From Variovorax sp. J22P240 (lineage in GTDB: Bacteria > Pseudomonadota > Gammaproteobacteria > Burkholderiales > Burkholderiaceae_C), in contig NZ_JASZYR010000020.1 in assembly GCF_030316855.1 (NCBI RefSeq), positions 1-64,000 on the forward strand: a DNA stretch of 64,000 nt, in the 5' to 3' direction. Below, piece by piece: positions 7,487 to 15,413 of the stretch. Made by a program: the position numbers and the translations under genes. The stretch's first letter is position 1. Every line of letters starts with the position of its first letter. The notes under the pieces were generated by a model, which had not been told where the DNA came from, ran no database searches, and saw nothing but the letters and a program-made list of their open reading frames with translations.

Positions 7487-8638
7487 TCAGCGCCCGCCCG
7501 CCGGACCCGGGCGAGGGAGGGCCGCGCGCACGACCTCCTGCAGCTGGCGCGCCGAGGGCAGCTTGCCCTTCATCTCGGCCGGCAACTTGCCCTGCAGCTG
7601 GTACTCGGCCACGCCGATCGGGTTGGACTTGCTCTTGAGCGCGAACTCGACCTCGAGGTTGTCCTTCTCGGCGCACAGGATGATGCCGATCGAGGGGGCA
7701 TCGTCCGGCGCCCGCTCCTTGTCGTTGAGCAGGTTCAGATAGAAATCCATCTTGCCGGCGTACTCGGGCTCGAACTTGCCGATCTTCAGCTCGATCGCCA
7801 CCAGCGACTTCAGGAAGCGGTGATAGAACAGCAGATCGATGAAGTACTCGTTGCGGCCCAGGGTGAGCCGGTGCTGGCGCCCGATGAAGCAAAAGCCATA
7901 GCCGAGCTCGAGGATGAAGTCGCGCAGCTTGTCGATCAGCTGGTTCTCCAGATCGCGCTCCTTCACGGCCTGACGGATGCCGAGGAACTCCAGGTTGTAG
8001 CTGCTCTTGAGCGCTTCCTCGGCCTGCTCGGCCAAGTGCCCCGGCAGCGCGACCGGAAAGTTGTGGCTCTTGCCTTCGGACAACGAGCGTTCGTAGGCCC
8101 GCGCCTTGATCTGGTTCAGGAGCACATTGCGGCTCCAGCCGAAGGCCGCGACGGCCCGGAGGTAGAAGAGGCGCTCGGCCGGCTCGGTCACCTTGCCGAG
8201 CACCACCAGGTGGTGGCCCCAGGGAACTTCTGCGACAAGCTGTCGCAGAAGTCCGAGCCCCGGCTCGACGCCGGCCGCGACCGCCGAACGCCCGGCGCGG
8301 CGCGGCGGCGTGCCCGGGCTTTCTGCGACAAGCTGTCGCAGAAACGGCGTGCCCGCGTAGGCCTCGTACAGCCGACGCATGTCCCACACATTGCGCGCCG
8401 AAAAGCCCTGGGTGCCCGGAAACGAGGCCCGCAGGTCGCGCGCAATCTGCTCGACGACCGCCTGGCCCCAGCCCAGCGCCTGCTGCTTGTCCAGGATGGC
8501 CTTGCCAATGTCCCAGTACAGCGCGATCAGGTCGCGGTTCACCGCGCGCGCGGCCGACAGGCGCGCCGCGGCGACCCGCCGCTTCAGGTCGTCGATGAAA
8601 TGTGCGTAATCGCTCGTCGGATCGGGAGTGCGGGTCAT
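7487..8638 (-). CDS. DUF1016/YhcG-like PDDEXK nuclease
   Basis: This 383-residue protein has the DUF1016 N-terminal domain (YWDIGKAIL; GFSARNVWDMRRLYEAY) and a C-terminal PDDEXK nuclease fold: a family-typical NEYFIDLLFYHRFLKSLVAIELKIGKF, where IDLLFY carries the Asp and IELK the Glu-x-Lys. The family is common in accessory DNA and suspected in defence. Unusually, a 31-codon stretch around residues 104-134 appears inserted: the peptide LRQLVAE occurs at both its ends, each encoded by the same 23-bp palindrome. Only one copy is expected before the VPWGHHLVVLGK segment. The frame is kept, so the protein may still work. Confidence 0.88.
   Translation of the reverse strand: MTRTPDPTSDYAHFIDDLKRRVAAARLSAARAVNRDLIALYWDIGKAILDKQQALGWGQAVVEQIARDLRASFPGTQGFSARNVWDMRRLYEAYAGTPFLRQLVAESPGTPPRRAGRSAVAAGVEPGLGLLRQLVAEVPWGHHLVVLGKVTEPAERLFYLRAVAAFGWSRNVLLNQIKARAYERSLSEGKSHNFPVALPGHLAEQAEEALKSSYNLEFLGIRQAVKERDLENQLIDKLRDFILELGYGFCFIGRQHRLTLGRNEYFIDLLFYHRFLKSLVAIELKIGKFEPEYAGKMDFYLNLLNDKERAPDDAPSIGIILCAEKDNLEVEFALKSKSNPIGVAEYQLQGKLPAEMKGKLPSARQLQEVVRAALPRPGPAGGR
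8228..8250. repeat. 23-bp palindrome, copy A, inside DUF1016 gene
   Basis: Arms TTCTGCGACA and TGTCGCAGAA are perfect inverted copies around the spacer AGC. On the coding strand it encodes part of LLRQLVAE. It is identical to copy B 93 bp away. Confidence 0.9.
8321..8343. repeat. 23-bp palindrome, copy B, inside DUF1016 gene
   Basis: Same sequence as copy A (arms TTCTGCGACA and TGTCGCAGAA, spacer AGC), in the same reading frame, encoding part of FLRQLVAE. The 93-bp period equals 31 codons, so the pair brackets an in-frame insertion or duplication. Confidence 0.9.
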
Positions 8639-8717
8639 CGCACGAGACTGTAGACGACGCCACGACGCGGCCTGGGGTCGCGTGGGCTCGCGTGGCGTCG
8701 CCTCCAGCGAGCCGGCC

Positions 8718-9017
8718 TCACGTTCCCGAGCGTTGCCCCGCCAGGCGCAGCATGCTCAGCTGGCGCGCTTCCTCGGCATCGCGCAGGCTCTTGGCCGCGC
8801 GCCTCGCGACGTACTCGACGTACAGCGCATCGATCGTCGCAGCCCATTGCCCGATCGCGGCTCGACGCGACTCGGACACCGATCGCTTCCCGGACCACGC
8901 GGCGTTGCCGCGTGCGTCCGGCTCCTGCGCCTTCGACCGAGGAGGGCCGGACGGAAAGTCCGGGACGGCCACCCCGGCCCTGCGCAGGATCGCTTCCTTC
9001 TGGTCTGTCGTGAGCAT
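8718..9017 (-). CDS. Hypothetical protein (99 aa)
   Basis: The product starts MLTTDQKEAILRRAGV and continues with a Pro/Ser/Lys linker, then a helical end IGQWAATIDALYVEYVARRAAKSLRDAEEARQL. The ATG at 9017 has a TGGAG ribosome site upstream; an earlier in-frame ATG at 9197 adds residues that look like untranslated leader. I do not recognise a family. The alternating helix and linker pattern resembles small proteins of ICE and plasmid backbones. It reads opposite to radC and the parB block. Confidence 0.5.
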   Translation of the reverse strand: MLTTDQKEAILRRAGVAVPDFPSGPPRSKAQEPDARGNAAWSGKRSVSESRRAAIGQWAATIDALYVEYVARRAAKSLRDAEEARQLSMLRLAGQRSGT

Positions 9018-9763
9018 GGCAAATCTCCAGCAAACAGCGTTCCGGCCTGGCGCGAGGAAAGTGGCGAAGGCGTCGATTCGTCTTTCTGCGCCAATCGCCG
9101 CCTTCGCGGGGACGGAGGCCGGGCGTCTCCTGCCTATCTGGGGCGCCGCGCGCGCCCCACAAGGCAGGGCTTTCTCTCTTGCCACCGCCATTCGCATCTC
9201 CGGGCCTGCATCGCTCCCGCCCGATCCCGGCGCGACACCGCGCGAGGGCAGGGCGGGCCAGGCGAGTGAGCGCGTGGGCAGGTGGCGGACCTGCCGCTCC
9301 CTTCAGGCTGCCACGCCGTTCTCGCGGTCAAGGTCGGCGCGCACCCGCGGTGCGCTCGCGGCCCGAGGCCGTCTTCGAACCTCGAGCGCTGCGCTGCGGC
9401 GTGCCCGCCGACGGTCACGGGGGCACTTCCGCCCGCAACCGTTCAAGGAGAACGACCCTGTGCACCTTCATCACCGACATGCAGCGCCTGGCGCTGCCAA
9501 CGGCCATCGGTCGCAACAGGGAGGTTTCCTCGCCTTTGCCACCTTGGCCGCCTTTGCCACCTTTGCCACGGGCCACGAGTCCAGCGTGCCGACCGTAGGC
9601 CATGCCCCGGCATCGGAAAGTGCAAGTCAACCCCTGCATCGACGCCTTCTCGCGCTCGGGGCTCTACCGCGGACATCACCGTCGTTTCTTCTCGCGCGTC
9701 GCGGCGGCGATGACGGCCTTCCGTTCGCGTCGGCCCGATCGAAGCCCCCGGGAGCGCGCGCCG
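9018..9763. other. Stretch without a convincing gene
   Basis: About 750 GC-rich bases in which several frames are open on both strands but none has good protein character. One possibility is a small plus-strand gene starting with GTG 9462 after a GGAG site, whose product would be His- and Ala-rich and would run over the 9-bp repeats; I do not accept it as a gene. Confidence 0.4.
9532..9567. repeat. Four tandem 9-bp repeats
   Basis: Units GCCTTTGCC, ACCTTGGCC, GCCTTTGCC and ACCTTTGCC follow each other without gaps. The period of nine keeps every frame open, which explains the repetitive Pro/Leu or Ala/Phe translations here. Confidence 0.8.
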
Positions 9764-10069
9764 TCATCGCGCCCGAGGACCCTTGGCGTTCTCGCTGCGC
9801 CAGTCGCCTCCGGGGTGCGCTGCTTCCTCATGCAGCCTGTCGATGTCCAGGCCGTCGATCTGAACCAGCAACCGCTGCAGCATCCGCCGGGTCCGGTCGG
9901 ACTGGGTCGGTCCGCTGACCAGGGCGGCATCGATCTCATGCCAGCTCCCGCCGACCAGCAGGACCCTTGCCCTGTAGTGCGCACGACCTTCCCCGTGCTC
10001 GATCTCGACCTCGTAGTTGACCAGCTTGCCGGTCCCAGCCTGTTTCGCCTGGCCGCAGATTCTTGACAT
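9764..10069 (-). CDS. Hypothetical protein (101 aa)
   Basis: A 101-residue protein beginning MSRICGQAKQAGTGKLVNYEVEIEHGEGRAHYRARVLL, a likely beta-sheet module, followed by ALVSGPTQSDRTRRMLQRLLVQIDGLDIDRL, a helical part. An AAGGA site precedes the ATG. I know no named family, but the amino-acid balance and spacing are those of a real gene. It reads away from parB. A regulatory or nucleic-acid-binding role is possible but not shown. Confidence 0.55.
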   Translation of the reverse strand: MSRICGQAKQAGTGKLVNYEVEIEHGEGRAHYRARVLLVGGSWHEIDAALVSGPTQSDRTRRMLQRLLVQIDGLDIDRLHEEAAHPGGDWRSENAKGPRAR

Positions 10070-10879
10070 GTCCGTCCTTGCCTCACCCCAGCCGTGAGGC
10101 CGTCATTGGAAGCCCCGCGCCGGCGCCTTGGCAACTGGCCATAGGGCAAGGGGGCCTCGGCCTGGCGGCCGAAGGCCGGAGCGGCTGCATGTCGCTGGCG
10201 CCGGCGCGCCTGCGCGCGAGGCGGCCTGGCCAGGGATCGGGCGCGCGCGGATCTCGTCGCTGACTGCGCGCGGCCCGATAGGCCGCGCGCTGCGAGCGGA
10301 GCCGCTGCAGCGAAGAGGTCGATCCCGGCCGTCGACCGGCGGATGTCGCTGCCTGCCGAAATGAAGATCGTCCCCTGCCGCCTGACGTTGGCGGGCGCCC
10401 CACCGGCTTCGCCGCTGTCGGGCTGCTCCAGGTTCGCGCCTGCGCGCTCATCCCCTCCCGGGGACGGCCTGCGGCCGCCTTGCGCATCCCTGGCGCAGGG
10501 ACTGCGTCCCTCGAACTACCCCTGATCAGAGGCGCCTGCGGCGCCTGGGCGCGCTCGCCGCGCGGCGGTTGCGGGACGCGCCGGTGGCGCCGGCGGGCTG
10601 CCGTTTGCCTGAGCCCTTCGCTGTCCCCGGGGAGCTTGCGAGCGCGGTGCCGGCTGACCGGCTGCGCCTGCAAGGGGGTGTTCATAACGCTCACGCGTTA
10701 CGAATGCTTCCCCCTTGCTCCGCCGTCCCAGCGCGCGCCGCTTCTCCCCCGGGCGAAGAACTCAGGAAAACGGCGGCCAGCACCGGGTCGGCGGCCGATG
10801 CGTCCCGGAACCCTTTCACGAAGGGCTCCGAATCTAGGAACCCGGCATCACTTCGTTTGATTCATCGAAAGGAACCGTC
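10070..10879. other. Long leader/intergenic region before parB-like gene
   Basis: Some 810 bases without a gene I can defend. Open frames on both strands give Arg/Ala/Pro-rich translations. It contains the inverted repeat at 10685-10700 and could hold promoters, a leader RNA or a centromere-like site for the ParB protein encoded next. Confidence 0.4.
10685..10700. repeat. Inverted repeat TAACGC-TCAC-GCGTTA
   Basis: Perfect 6-bp arms around a 4-bp centre in the parB leader. It is a candidate operator or centromere site, by position only. Confidence 0.4.
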
Positions 10880-12925
10880 ATGACCGTCATCGACAAGGCA
10901 AGGAAGAACACGGGCGTGCGCGCGCGCAAGGGAAGCCCGAAGCGGAGCGGATCGGACGTCGCCGCCGGCGACCCGCACCGTCTGGCCTCCGACGCCCCGG
11001 CACGCGACCTGCTCGTGCCACTGGACCGGCTGTGCCTCAGCACGGCGAACGTGCGCAAGGCGAGCCCTCCGCATGGCCTCGCCGAACTCGCAGCACTGAT
11101 CGATGCGCAAGGCCTGTTGCAGCGCCTGAGCGTCATCGCGCAGGACGATGGCCGCCATGCCGTGGTGGCCGGAGGGCGGCGACTGCAGGCGATCCAGATG
11201 CTCGCGGCGCAAGGGCGATGGCCGGCGGATCGACCCGTCGCCTGCACCCTGTTCGAAGCGGACCGGGCCGTCCAGGTGTCGCTCGCCGAGAACAGCGGGC
11301 GCGAAGCCATGCACCCGGCCGACCAGATCGAGGCCTTCCAGCGACTCGTCCACGAAGACGGACTCGATGTCGCCCAGATCGCGGACCGCTTCGGCGTGTC
11401 GCCACTGACGGTCCAGCGCCGCCTCAAGCTGGCCCGACTCTCGACGCGCTTCATCGACCTCTACCGGGCCGACGAGATCGGCAGCGAGCAGCTGCAGGCC
11501 CTGGCCCTCGTCGACGATCCTGCAGCGCAAGAGGCCCTCTGGGACGGACTGCGTCCCTGCGACCGCAGCGCGTGGCGCATCCGCGAGGTCATCACCGCCG
11601 AGGCCTGCACCGCCGACAGCCGCCTCGCGCGCTTCGTCGGTCTCGATGCCTACGAGGCCGAGGGCGGCGGCGTGCGCCGCGACCTGTTCGCCTCCGGCGA
11701 GGATCCGCGCAGCATCTACCTCGACAACCTGCCGCTGCTGCACACGCTCGCGGTCGACAAGCTGCGCGGCGTCGCCGCCGCACTCCACGAGGAAGGATGG
11801 TCCTGGGTCGAGTGCGCGATCGAGCCCGATGGTCTCGCCCTGCGTCGCTTCACGCGAGAGCCGGAAAGCGAACGCGAACCCACCGCCGACGAGGCGGCGG
11901 CGCTCGAGGCCCTGGCCATCCGGCTGCGCGAGCAGACCGACGCCTACGACCAGCTTCAGGACGAGGTCGACCCCGATGCGGACGACTTCGACAACCTCGA
12001 GCAGCAGATGGCGGACGCGATCGACGCGACGGCTGATGAACTCTCCCGTCTGCGCCAGGCACTGCGGACCTGGCGCCCCGAGCAGAAGGCGCGAAGCGGT
12101 GCGATGGCCGGCCTCGACCACCGGGGTGGCCTGCACATCGAGCGCGGGCTCGTGCGTCCCGCCGATGACCTGGGCCCGGACCGCGCGCGCAGACTGGACC
12201 CGGACGAGGACGAGGACGAGGGCGACGCGGTCGCTTCCCCTTCCGCCCGGCCCGGTTTCAGCGAACGGCTGATGCGCGATCTCACGGCCCACCGCACCGC
12301 AGCCCTGCAGGCCGCGCTGATGCAGAACCCTCGCATCGCCCTGGTCACGCTGGTCCATCGCATGGCGGAGACCGTCTTCGGGCTCTACGGTACCGGCAAC
12401 GACGTGGTCAAGGTGACGGTCCGGGTGACCGGCGACAGCACCTTGTCGCAGGACGCCAGCGACTATGCGTCAAGCCCCGCCGCGACGCTGCTCTCACAGG
12501 CCGAGACCGAATGGGGCGACCGCCTGCCAGGCTCTCCCGCGGCCCTGTTCCAGTGGCTGCTCGGGCAGCCCGATACCGCCCTGCAGGACCTGCTCGCCTA
12601 CTGCACGGCGCGCAGCATCCACGCGATCACGCCGCGCAGCCGGTCCCGCGACCACAGCGACATTCTGGCCGAGGCGCTCGGCGTCGACATGGCCGACTGG
12701 TGGCTGCCCACTGCCGCAACCTACCTGTCGAGCGTGAGCAAGGCCCAGGCACTGGAAGCCGTGAAGGAGGCCACCGGCGTCGGTGCGACGGCGGTCATGG
12801 CGAAGATGAAGAAGGGTGAACTCGCCGCCCATTGCGCACGGCAACTCGAAGGCACGCGCTGGCTGCCCGGCCCGTTGCGAGCGATGCCAGCCACCGCCAC
12901 GCCCGACCCCGACGACGACGCATGA
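10880..12925 (+). CDS. Large ParB/RepB-family partition-like protein
   Basis: A 681-residue protein, about twice the usual ParB size. Residues 42-140 form the ParB N-terminal (CTPase-type) domain, with VPLDRLCLSTANVRK, the GGRR motif (98-101) and LAENSGREAMHPAD (135-148). A helix-turn-helix follows at 164-187 (QIADRFGVSPLTVQRRLKLARL). Residues about 320-400 are acidic and helical, then an Asp/Glu-rich linker (DPDEDEDEGD) leads to a C-terminal region of unknown fold. Such long ParB proteins occur on plasmids and ICEs. No ParA is in the window. ATG 10880 follows AAAGGAA. Confidence 0.9.
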   Translation: MTVIDKARKNTGVRARKGSPKRSGSDVAAGDPHRLASDAPARDLLVPLDRLCLSTANVRKASPPHGLAELAALIDAQGLLQRLSVIAQDDGRHAVVAGGRRLQAIQMLAAQGRWPADRPVACTLFEADRAVQVSLAENSGREAMHPADQIEAFQRLVHEDGLDVAQIADRFGVSPLTVQRRLKLARLSTRFIDLYRADEIGSEQLQALALVDDPAAQEALWDGLRPCDRSAWRIREVITAEACTADSRLARFVGLDAYEAEGGGVRRDLFASGEDPRSIYLDNLPLLHTLAVDKLRGVAAALHEEGWSWVECAIEPDGLALRRFTREPESEREPTADEAAALEALAIRLREQTDAYDQLQDEVDPDADDFDNLEQQMADAIDATADELSRLRQALRTWRPEQKARSGAMAGLDHRGGLHIERGLVRPADDLGPDRARRLDPDEDEDEGDAVASPSARPGFSERLMRDLTAHRTAALQAALMQNPRIALVTLVHRMAETVFGLYGTGNDVVKVTVRVTGDSTLSQDASDYASSPAATLLSQAETEWGDRLPGSPAALFQWLLGQPDTALQDLLAYCTARSIHAITPRSRSRDHSDILAEALGVDMADWWLPTAATYLSSVSKAQALEAVKEATGVGATAVMAKMKKGELAAHCARQLEGTRWLPGPLRAMPATATPDPDDDA

Positions 12926-12933
12926 CCGATGAA

Positions 12934-12956
12934 GGCTCCGCCCGATCGGCGGGGCC
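12934..12956 (+). terminator. Hairpin after parB-like gene
   Basis: GGCTCCGCC and GGCGGGGCC can pair (nine pairs, one G-U) around CGATC, nine bases after the parB stop. There is no clear U-tract, so it may attenuate or stabilise the transcript rather than end it. Confidence 0.4.
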
Positions 12957-13017
12957 TCATCGCGATCGCGGACCGCCGTTTCCGTTTCCGTTTCATTCGA
13001 CTTTGAAGGAGACTTTC

Positions 13018-13272
13018 ATGAAGACCCGGACCCCTCTCATCCTGTCGGCCGCTGTGCTGTCCCTCGCCGGGCTGGCCGCGATCGCCCTGTTCCGTTCCGA
13101 TGCCGGCGCGCCCGCACCGCAACGCGCCTTCCAAAGCAGGTTCCAGCCCGTGCTGACCGAGGCCCAGATCGGCAGCTTCAAGGAGCTCCCGCCCGTGCCG
13201 CTCGAGTTGCCCGCTCGCGAGTACCCCTTGCCGCCTGCGAAGCCAAAGACCGGAAAGGAGCCCACGCGATGA
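13018..13272 (+). CDS. Small membrane-anchored/periplasmic protein
   Basis: An 84-residue protein with a basic start (MKTRTP), one hydrophobic segment (about residues 6-26, LILSAAVLSLAGLAAIALF) and a Pro-rich outer part (ELPPVPLELPAREYPLPPAKP). It is probably an inner-membrane anchor with a periplasmic tail. ATG 13018 follows a GAAGGAG site. Its TGA overlaps the next start as ATGA, so it is the first of three tightly packed genes. No family is recognised; proximity to transfer-type genes hints at an element function. Confidence 0.6.
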   Translation: MKTRTPLILSAAVLSLAGLAAIALFRSDAGAPAPQRAFQSRFQPVLTEAQIGSFKELPPVPLELPAREYPLPPAKPKTGKEPTR

Positions 13273-13538
13273 CAACGAGCGCACCCCTGCCGAATCCCAC
13301 TCGCCACGCCGGCGACGCGGCGACGCCGCGTCCGGTGCTGAGTCCGTTCGAAGGGCACTGCCTGTGCCGACGAACGCGGGAATGCGCGGAGCTGCTGCAA
13401 CTCGCCGTGCTCGGCGTCGAGCAGACCCGTGAGCGGCACGCGCCCGACGCGGATCTCGTCGCGATCGCAGAGCATCTCGCGCAGGCCGAGCACCACGTCG
13501 AGCGAGCGCGACAGCTCGCCTCGCGCTGGAGCGAGTGA
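13269..13538 (+). CDS. Hypothetical protein with Cys pair and helical tail
   Basis: An 89-residue product overlapping its upstream neighbour by 4 bp. After a disordered start it has PFEGHCLCRRTRECAELLQLAVLGVEQ, three cysteines near a helix, and a helical end DLVAIAEHLAQAEHHVERARQLASRW. The cysteines could bind a metal, which is untested. The overlap architecture (ATGA before, TGATG after) strongly favours translation. No named family is recognised. Confidence 0.6.
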   Translation: MTTSAPLPNPTRHAGDAATPRPVLSPFEGHCLCRRTRECAELLQLAVLGVEQTRERHAPDADLVAIAEHLAQAEHHVERARQLASRWSE

Positions 13539-13780
13539 TGGCGACCAAGTCCTGCAAGCCCGTCACCCGGGAGACTTCAGCCATGGTGCGCGAGCGAGGG
13601 CTCCGTGCCGTGATGGTGACGCTCGTGGGCGGCGTGATCGAACTGCGCGCAAAGGGCCTGCGATCGACGGAGACGGTCGATGTTGCCTGGTGCTACTACA
13701 CGGCGGTAAAGCAGCGCGTGGCGCTGGAGCGCGTGCAGCGGGCCCGCCAGGGGAGGGCGGCGCGACGTCCCTCGCGCTGA
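13538..13780 (+). CDS. Small hypothetical protein, third gene of operon
   Basis: An 80-residue product starting MATKSCKPVTRETSAMVRERGLRAVMVTL. The core GGVIELRAKGLRSTETVDVAWCYYTAVKQRVALERV looks like a small beta-alpha domain. Its ATG overlaps the preceding stop (TGATG); a GTG three bases earlier is also possible. Similar short proteins of ICE backbones exist, but I cannot name a family. A strong hairpin just downstream (13800-13819) suggests it is the last gene of this operon. Confidence 0.6.
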   Translation: MATKSCKPVTRETSAMVRERGLRAVMVTLVGGVIELRAKGLRSTETVDVAWCYYTAVKQRVALERVQRARQGRAARRPSR

Positions 13781-13799
13781 CCGTGGCGCCCGAAGTCCA

Positions 13800-13819
13800 G
13801 CCCGTCCCTCGGGACGGGC
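13800..13819 (+). terminator. Rho-independent-type terminator of small-gene operon
   Basis: GCCCGTCCC pairs perfectly with GGGACGGGC around TC, followed by CTTT, 20 bases after the last stop codon. Confidence 0.6.
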
Positions 13820-13835
13820 CTTTGCCTGGGCGCCC

Positions 13836-14786
13836 GTGTTCGGCATGCCGAACACGCGGCGCATCGTGCCGAGCGATGCGACCCTGTCACTCGTCGCCCG
13901 CGCCGTCAGTCGCAGTCCGCCGGGATGTGTCGCTTCGTCACTTCCTTGGTGCCAGGCCGTCTTGCGTGCAGTCCGGTCCTGTGAGATCCGGCCGCGAGTT
14001 CGAGCGCCATCGCCTTTGACAACGAGGGAATTTGCAGGCAAGGTGTTGGTTGGTGCACACTTCGGCACGCCCCATGCGTGCGTCATGTCAGGCGCCGCCC
14101 GGCCGTCCCTGTGCTCCGTGACGGTGCTTCGAATGTCTCCTCCACCATCTCTTGGTGGATTGGCCCCGCGGTTCGCGCCCCGGGGCCTTTCTTTTGGTGA
14201 GGCTCTTCGCGACGCGAGAACGCACGCCTTCGCCCAAGCGTTCGGCATGCCGAACACACGCACATGCGTTCATGCGAAGGATGAGCGACGGGACCTCCGG
14301 TCGCGCGCGTTGCTTGGCTACCGGGCAGCCTGGAGCGATGGTGTCGGCCGCCGGCTCGCATTCGCTGTTCGGCCGACGGCCGTCGGTGTTCGGCATGCCG
14401 AACACTTGCTCATCGCGTGCCCGTGACCCGCCCGACTCTTTCGAGAGAGATGTTCGGCATGCCGAACATCCGAGGGCTGAAACCCGAAGCGCGATCGATT
14501 TCGCCAGCTTTCTCAGTGCCACGACGCCAACTTGCCGTTGATCGCTGTTCGGCATGCCGAACACTTGCGAGTTGCCTGCGTCGTGTAGCACGTTGGCGGA
14601 GCACGGCCGAAGTTGTTCGGCATGCCGAACATGCAAGGTTGCAGGCAATGCGATGCGTTGCGTTGTCGACCCGCTCAATGCCACTCACTCACTCTGATGG
14701 TCGCGTTGGCGGGGCTGCACGATCGCCCAGTCGTGTGCGCGAAGCGTGACGATGGAGCGCGGACTTCAATTGTTCGGCATGCCGAA
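13836..14786. repeat. Array of seven perfect TTCGGCATGCCGAA palindromes
   Basis: Identical 14-bp palindromes start at 13839, 14241, 14389, 14453, 14548, 14616 and 14773. Symmetry often extends to 16-20 bp (for example GTGTTCGGCATGCCGAACAC at 13836-13855 and 14386-14405). Spacing is irregular (402, 148, 64, 95, 68 and 157 bp), so this is not a CRISPR array. Degenerate copies lie at 14061-14074 (11 of 14) and at 14852-14867 (13 of 16), the latter covering the start codon of the mobC-like gene. Likely roles are protein-binding sites of a partition centromere, origin or transfer region. Confidence 0.95.
14141..14195 (+). ncRNA. Orphan double hairpin with U-rich tail; possible small RNA 3' end
   Basis: TCCACCA-TCTCT-TGGTGGA (14141-14159) is followed by a GC-rich hairpin, GGCCCCG (14162-14168) with CGGGGCC (14181-14187), and then TTTCTTTT. 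This is a good intrinsic terminator, but no protein gene precedes it on this strand within the palindrome array. A consensus -35 box TTGACA occurs at 14016-14021, without a clear -10. A short regulatory transcript is plausible. Confidence 0.4.
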
Positions 14787-14858
14787 CGCTGAGGCCTTGT
14801 TTGGCTTTGATGGCAGGATAGACTGGCGTCAGACATTGTTAACGTTTCGTCGTTCACC

Positions 14859-15413
14859 ATGCCCAACGCCCCTCGATCCGTCGTCATCGGCACCCGGACT
14901 TCGAGCGATACCAAGGCTCGATTTGCCGCGCTGGCCGCGCGTCAGGGCCTCACTGAATCCGCATTTCTCGCGCAACTGGTCGAACACGTGATCGCGTCGA
15001 ACTCACCGAGCGATGCGGCTGAGGTACCGCCTTTCGCATCTGATGCGGGTCGCGCCAATGACCGTCTCACCCTTCGCTTGCGGCCAGGCGACCGTGCGCT
15101 CGCGGACGCGCGGGCAGCATCACGCCGTATGAAGACCGCGAGCTATGTGACCATGCTCGTGCGCAGCCACGTCCGAGGTACGCCGGTAATGCCACCGAAG
15201 GAGTTGGAGGAGCTGCGCTGCGCGGCCGGACTTTTGGCGTCCTTCCACCGCCAGTTCCGCTCGCTTGGTGCTAATGCTGTGGGCTCCTCAATCGCGCAAT
15301 CCGACGGGCAAGCGCCGTGGGCAGATGTCGGCCGTGTCATCGAAGGCGTCGGCGACGCGGTGGCGTCCGTCGTTCGCGCGAACCTGATCAGCCGGGAGGC
15401 CGGACGTGCCTAG
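14859..15413 (+). CDS. MobC-like relaxosome accessory protein
   Basis: A 184-residue basic/helical protein. Two short modules, TRTSSDTKARFAALAARQGLTESAFLAQLVEHV (about 12-45) and NDRLTLRLRPGDRALADARAASRRMKTASYVTMLVRSHV (about 67-105), each resemble ribbon-helix-helix units, as in plasmid mobilization proteins. The C-terminus is helical. It overlaps the relaxase gene by 8 bp, the common mobC-mobA layout. No Shine-Dalgarno sequence is clear, and a degenerate copy of the array palindrome covers the ATG, so occupancy of that site could repress the gene. The role, aiding relaxase binding at oriT, is inferred. Confidence 0.7.
   Translation: MPNAPRSVVIGTRTSSDTKARFAALAARQGLTESAFLAQLVEHVIASNSPSDAAEVPPFASDAGRANDRLTLRLRPGDRALADARAASRRMKTASYVTMLVRSHVRGTPVMPPKELEELRCAAGLLASFHRQFRSLGANAVGSSIAQSDGQAPWADVGRVIEGVGDAVASVVRANLISREAGRA

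Noticed and set aside
6690-8663. 657-codon minus-strand frame across radC and the DUF1016 gene
   Set aside because: It overlaps two clearly identified genes in other frames; composition is Arg/Ala/Gly noise.
10862-12358. 498-codon frame antisense to the parB-like gene
   Set aside because: ParB motifs on the plus strand are unambiguous; the antisense frame lacks recognisable domains.
13836-14786. Open frames across the palindrome array with repeated FGMPN, CSACRT or RHAEH peptides
   Set aside because: The peptide repeats are direct translations of the same DNA palindrome in different frames and strands; there is no ribosome site or protein-like composition.
13836-14786. CRISPR array
   Set aside because: Repeats are short perfect palindromes at irregular distances (64-402 bp), not 23-47-bp repeats with even spacers, and no cas genes are present.
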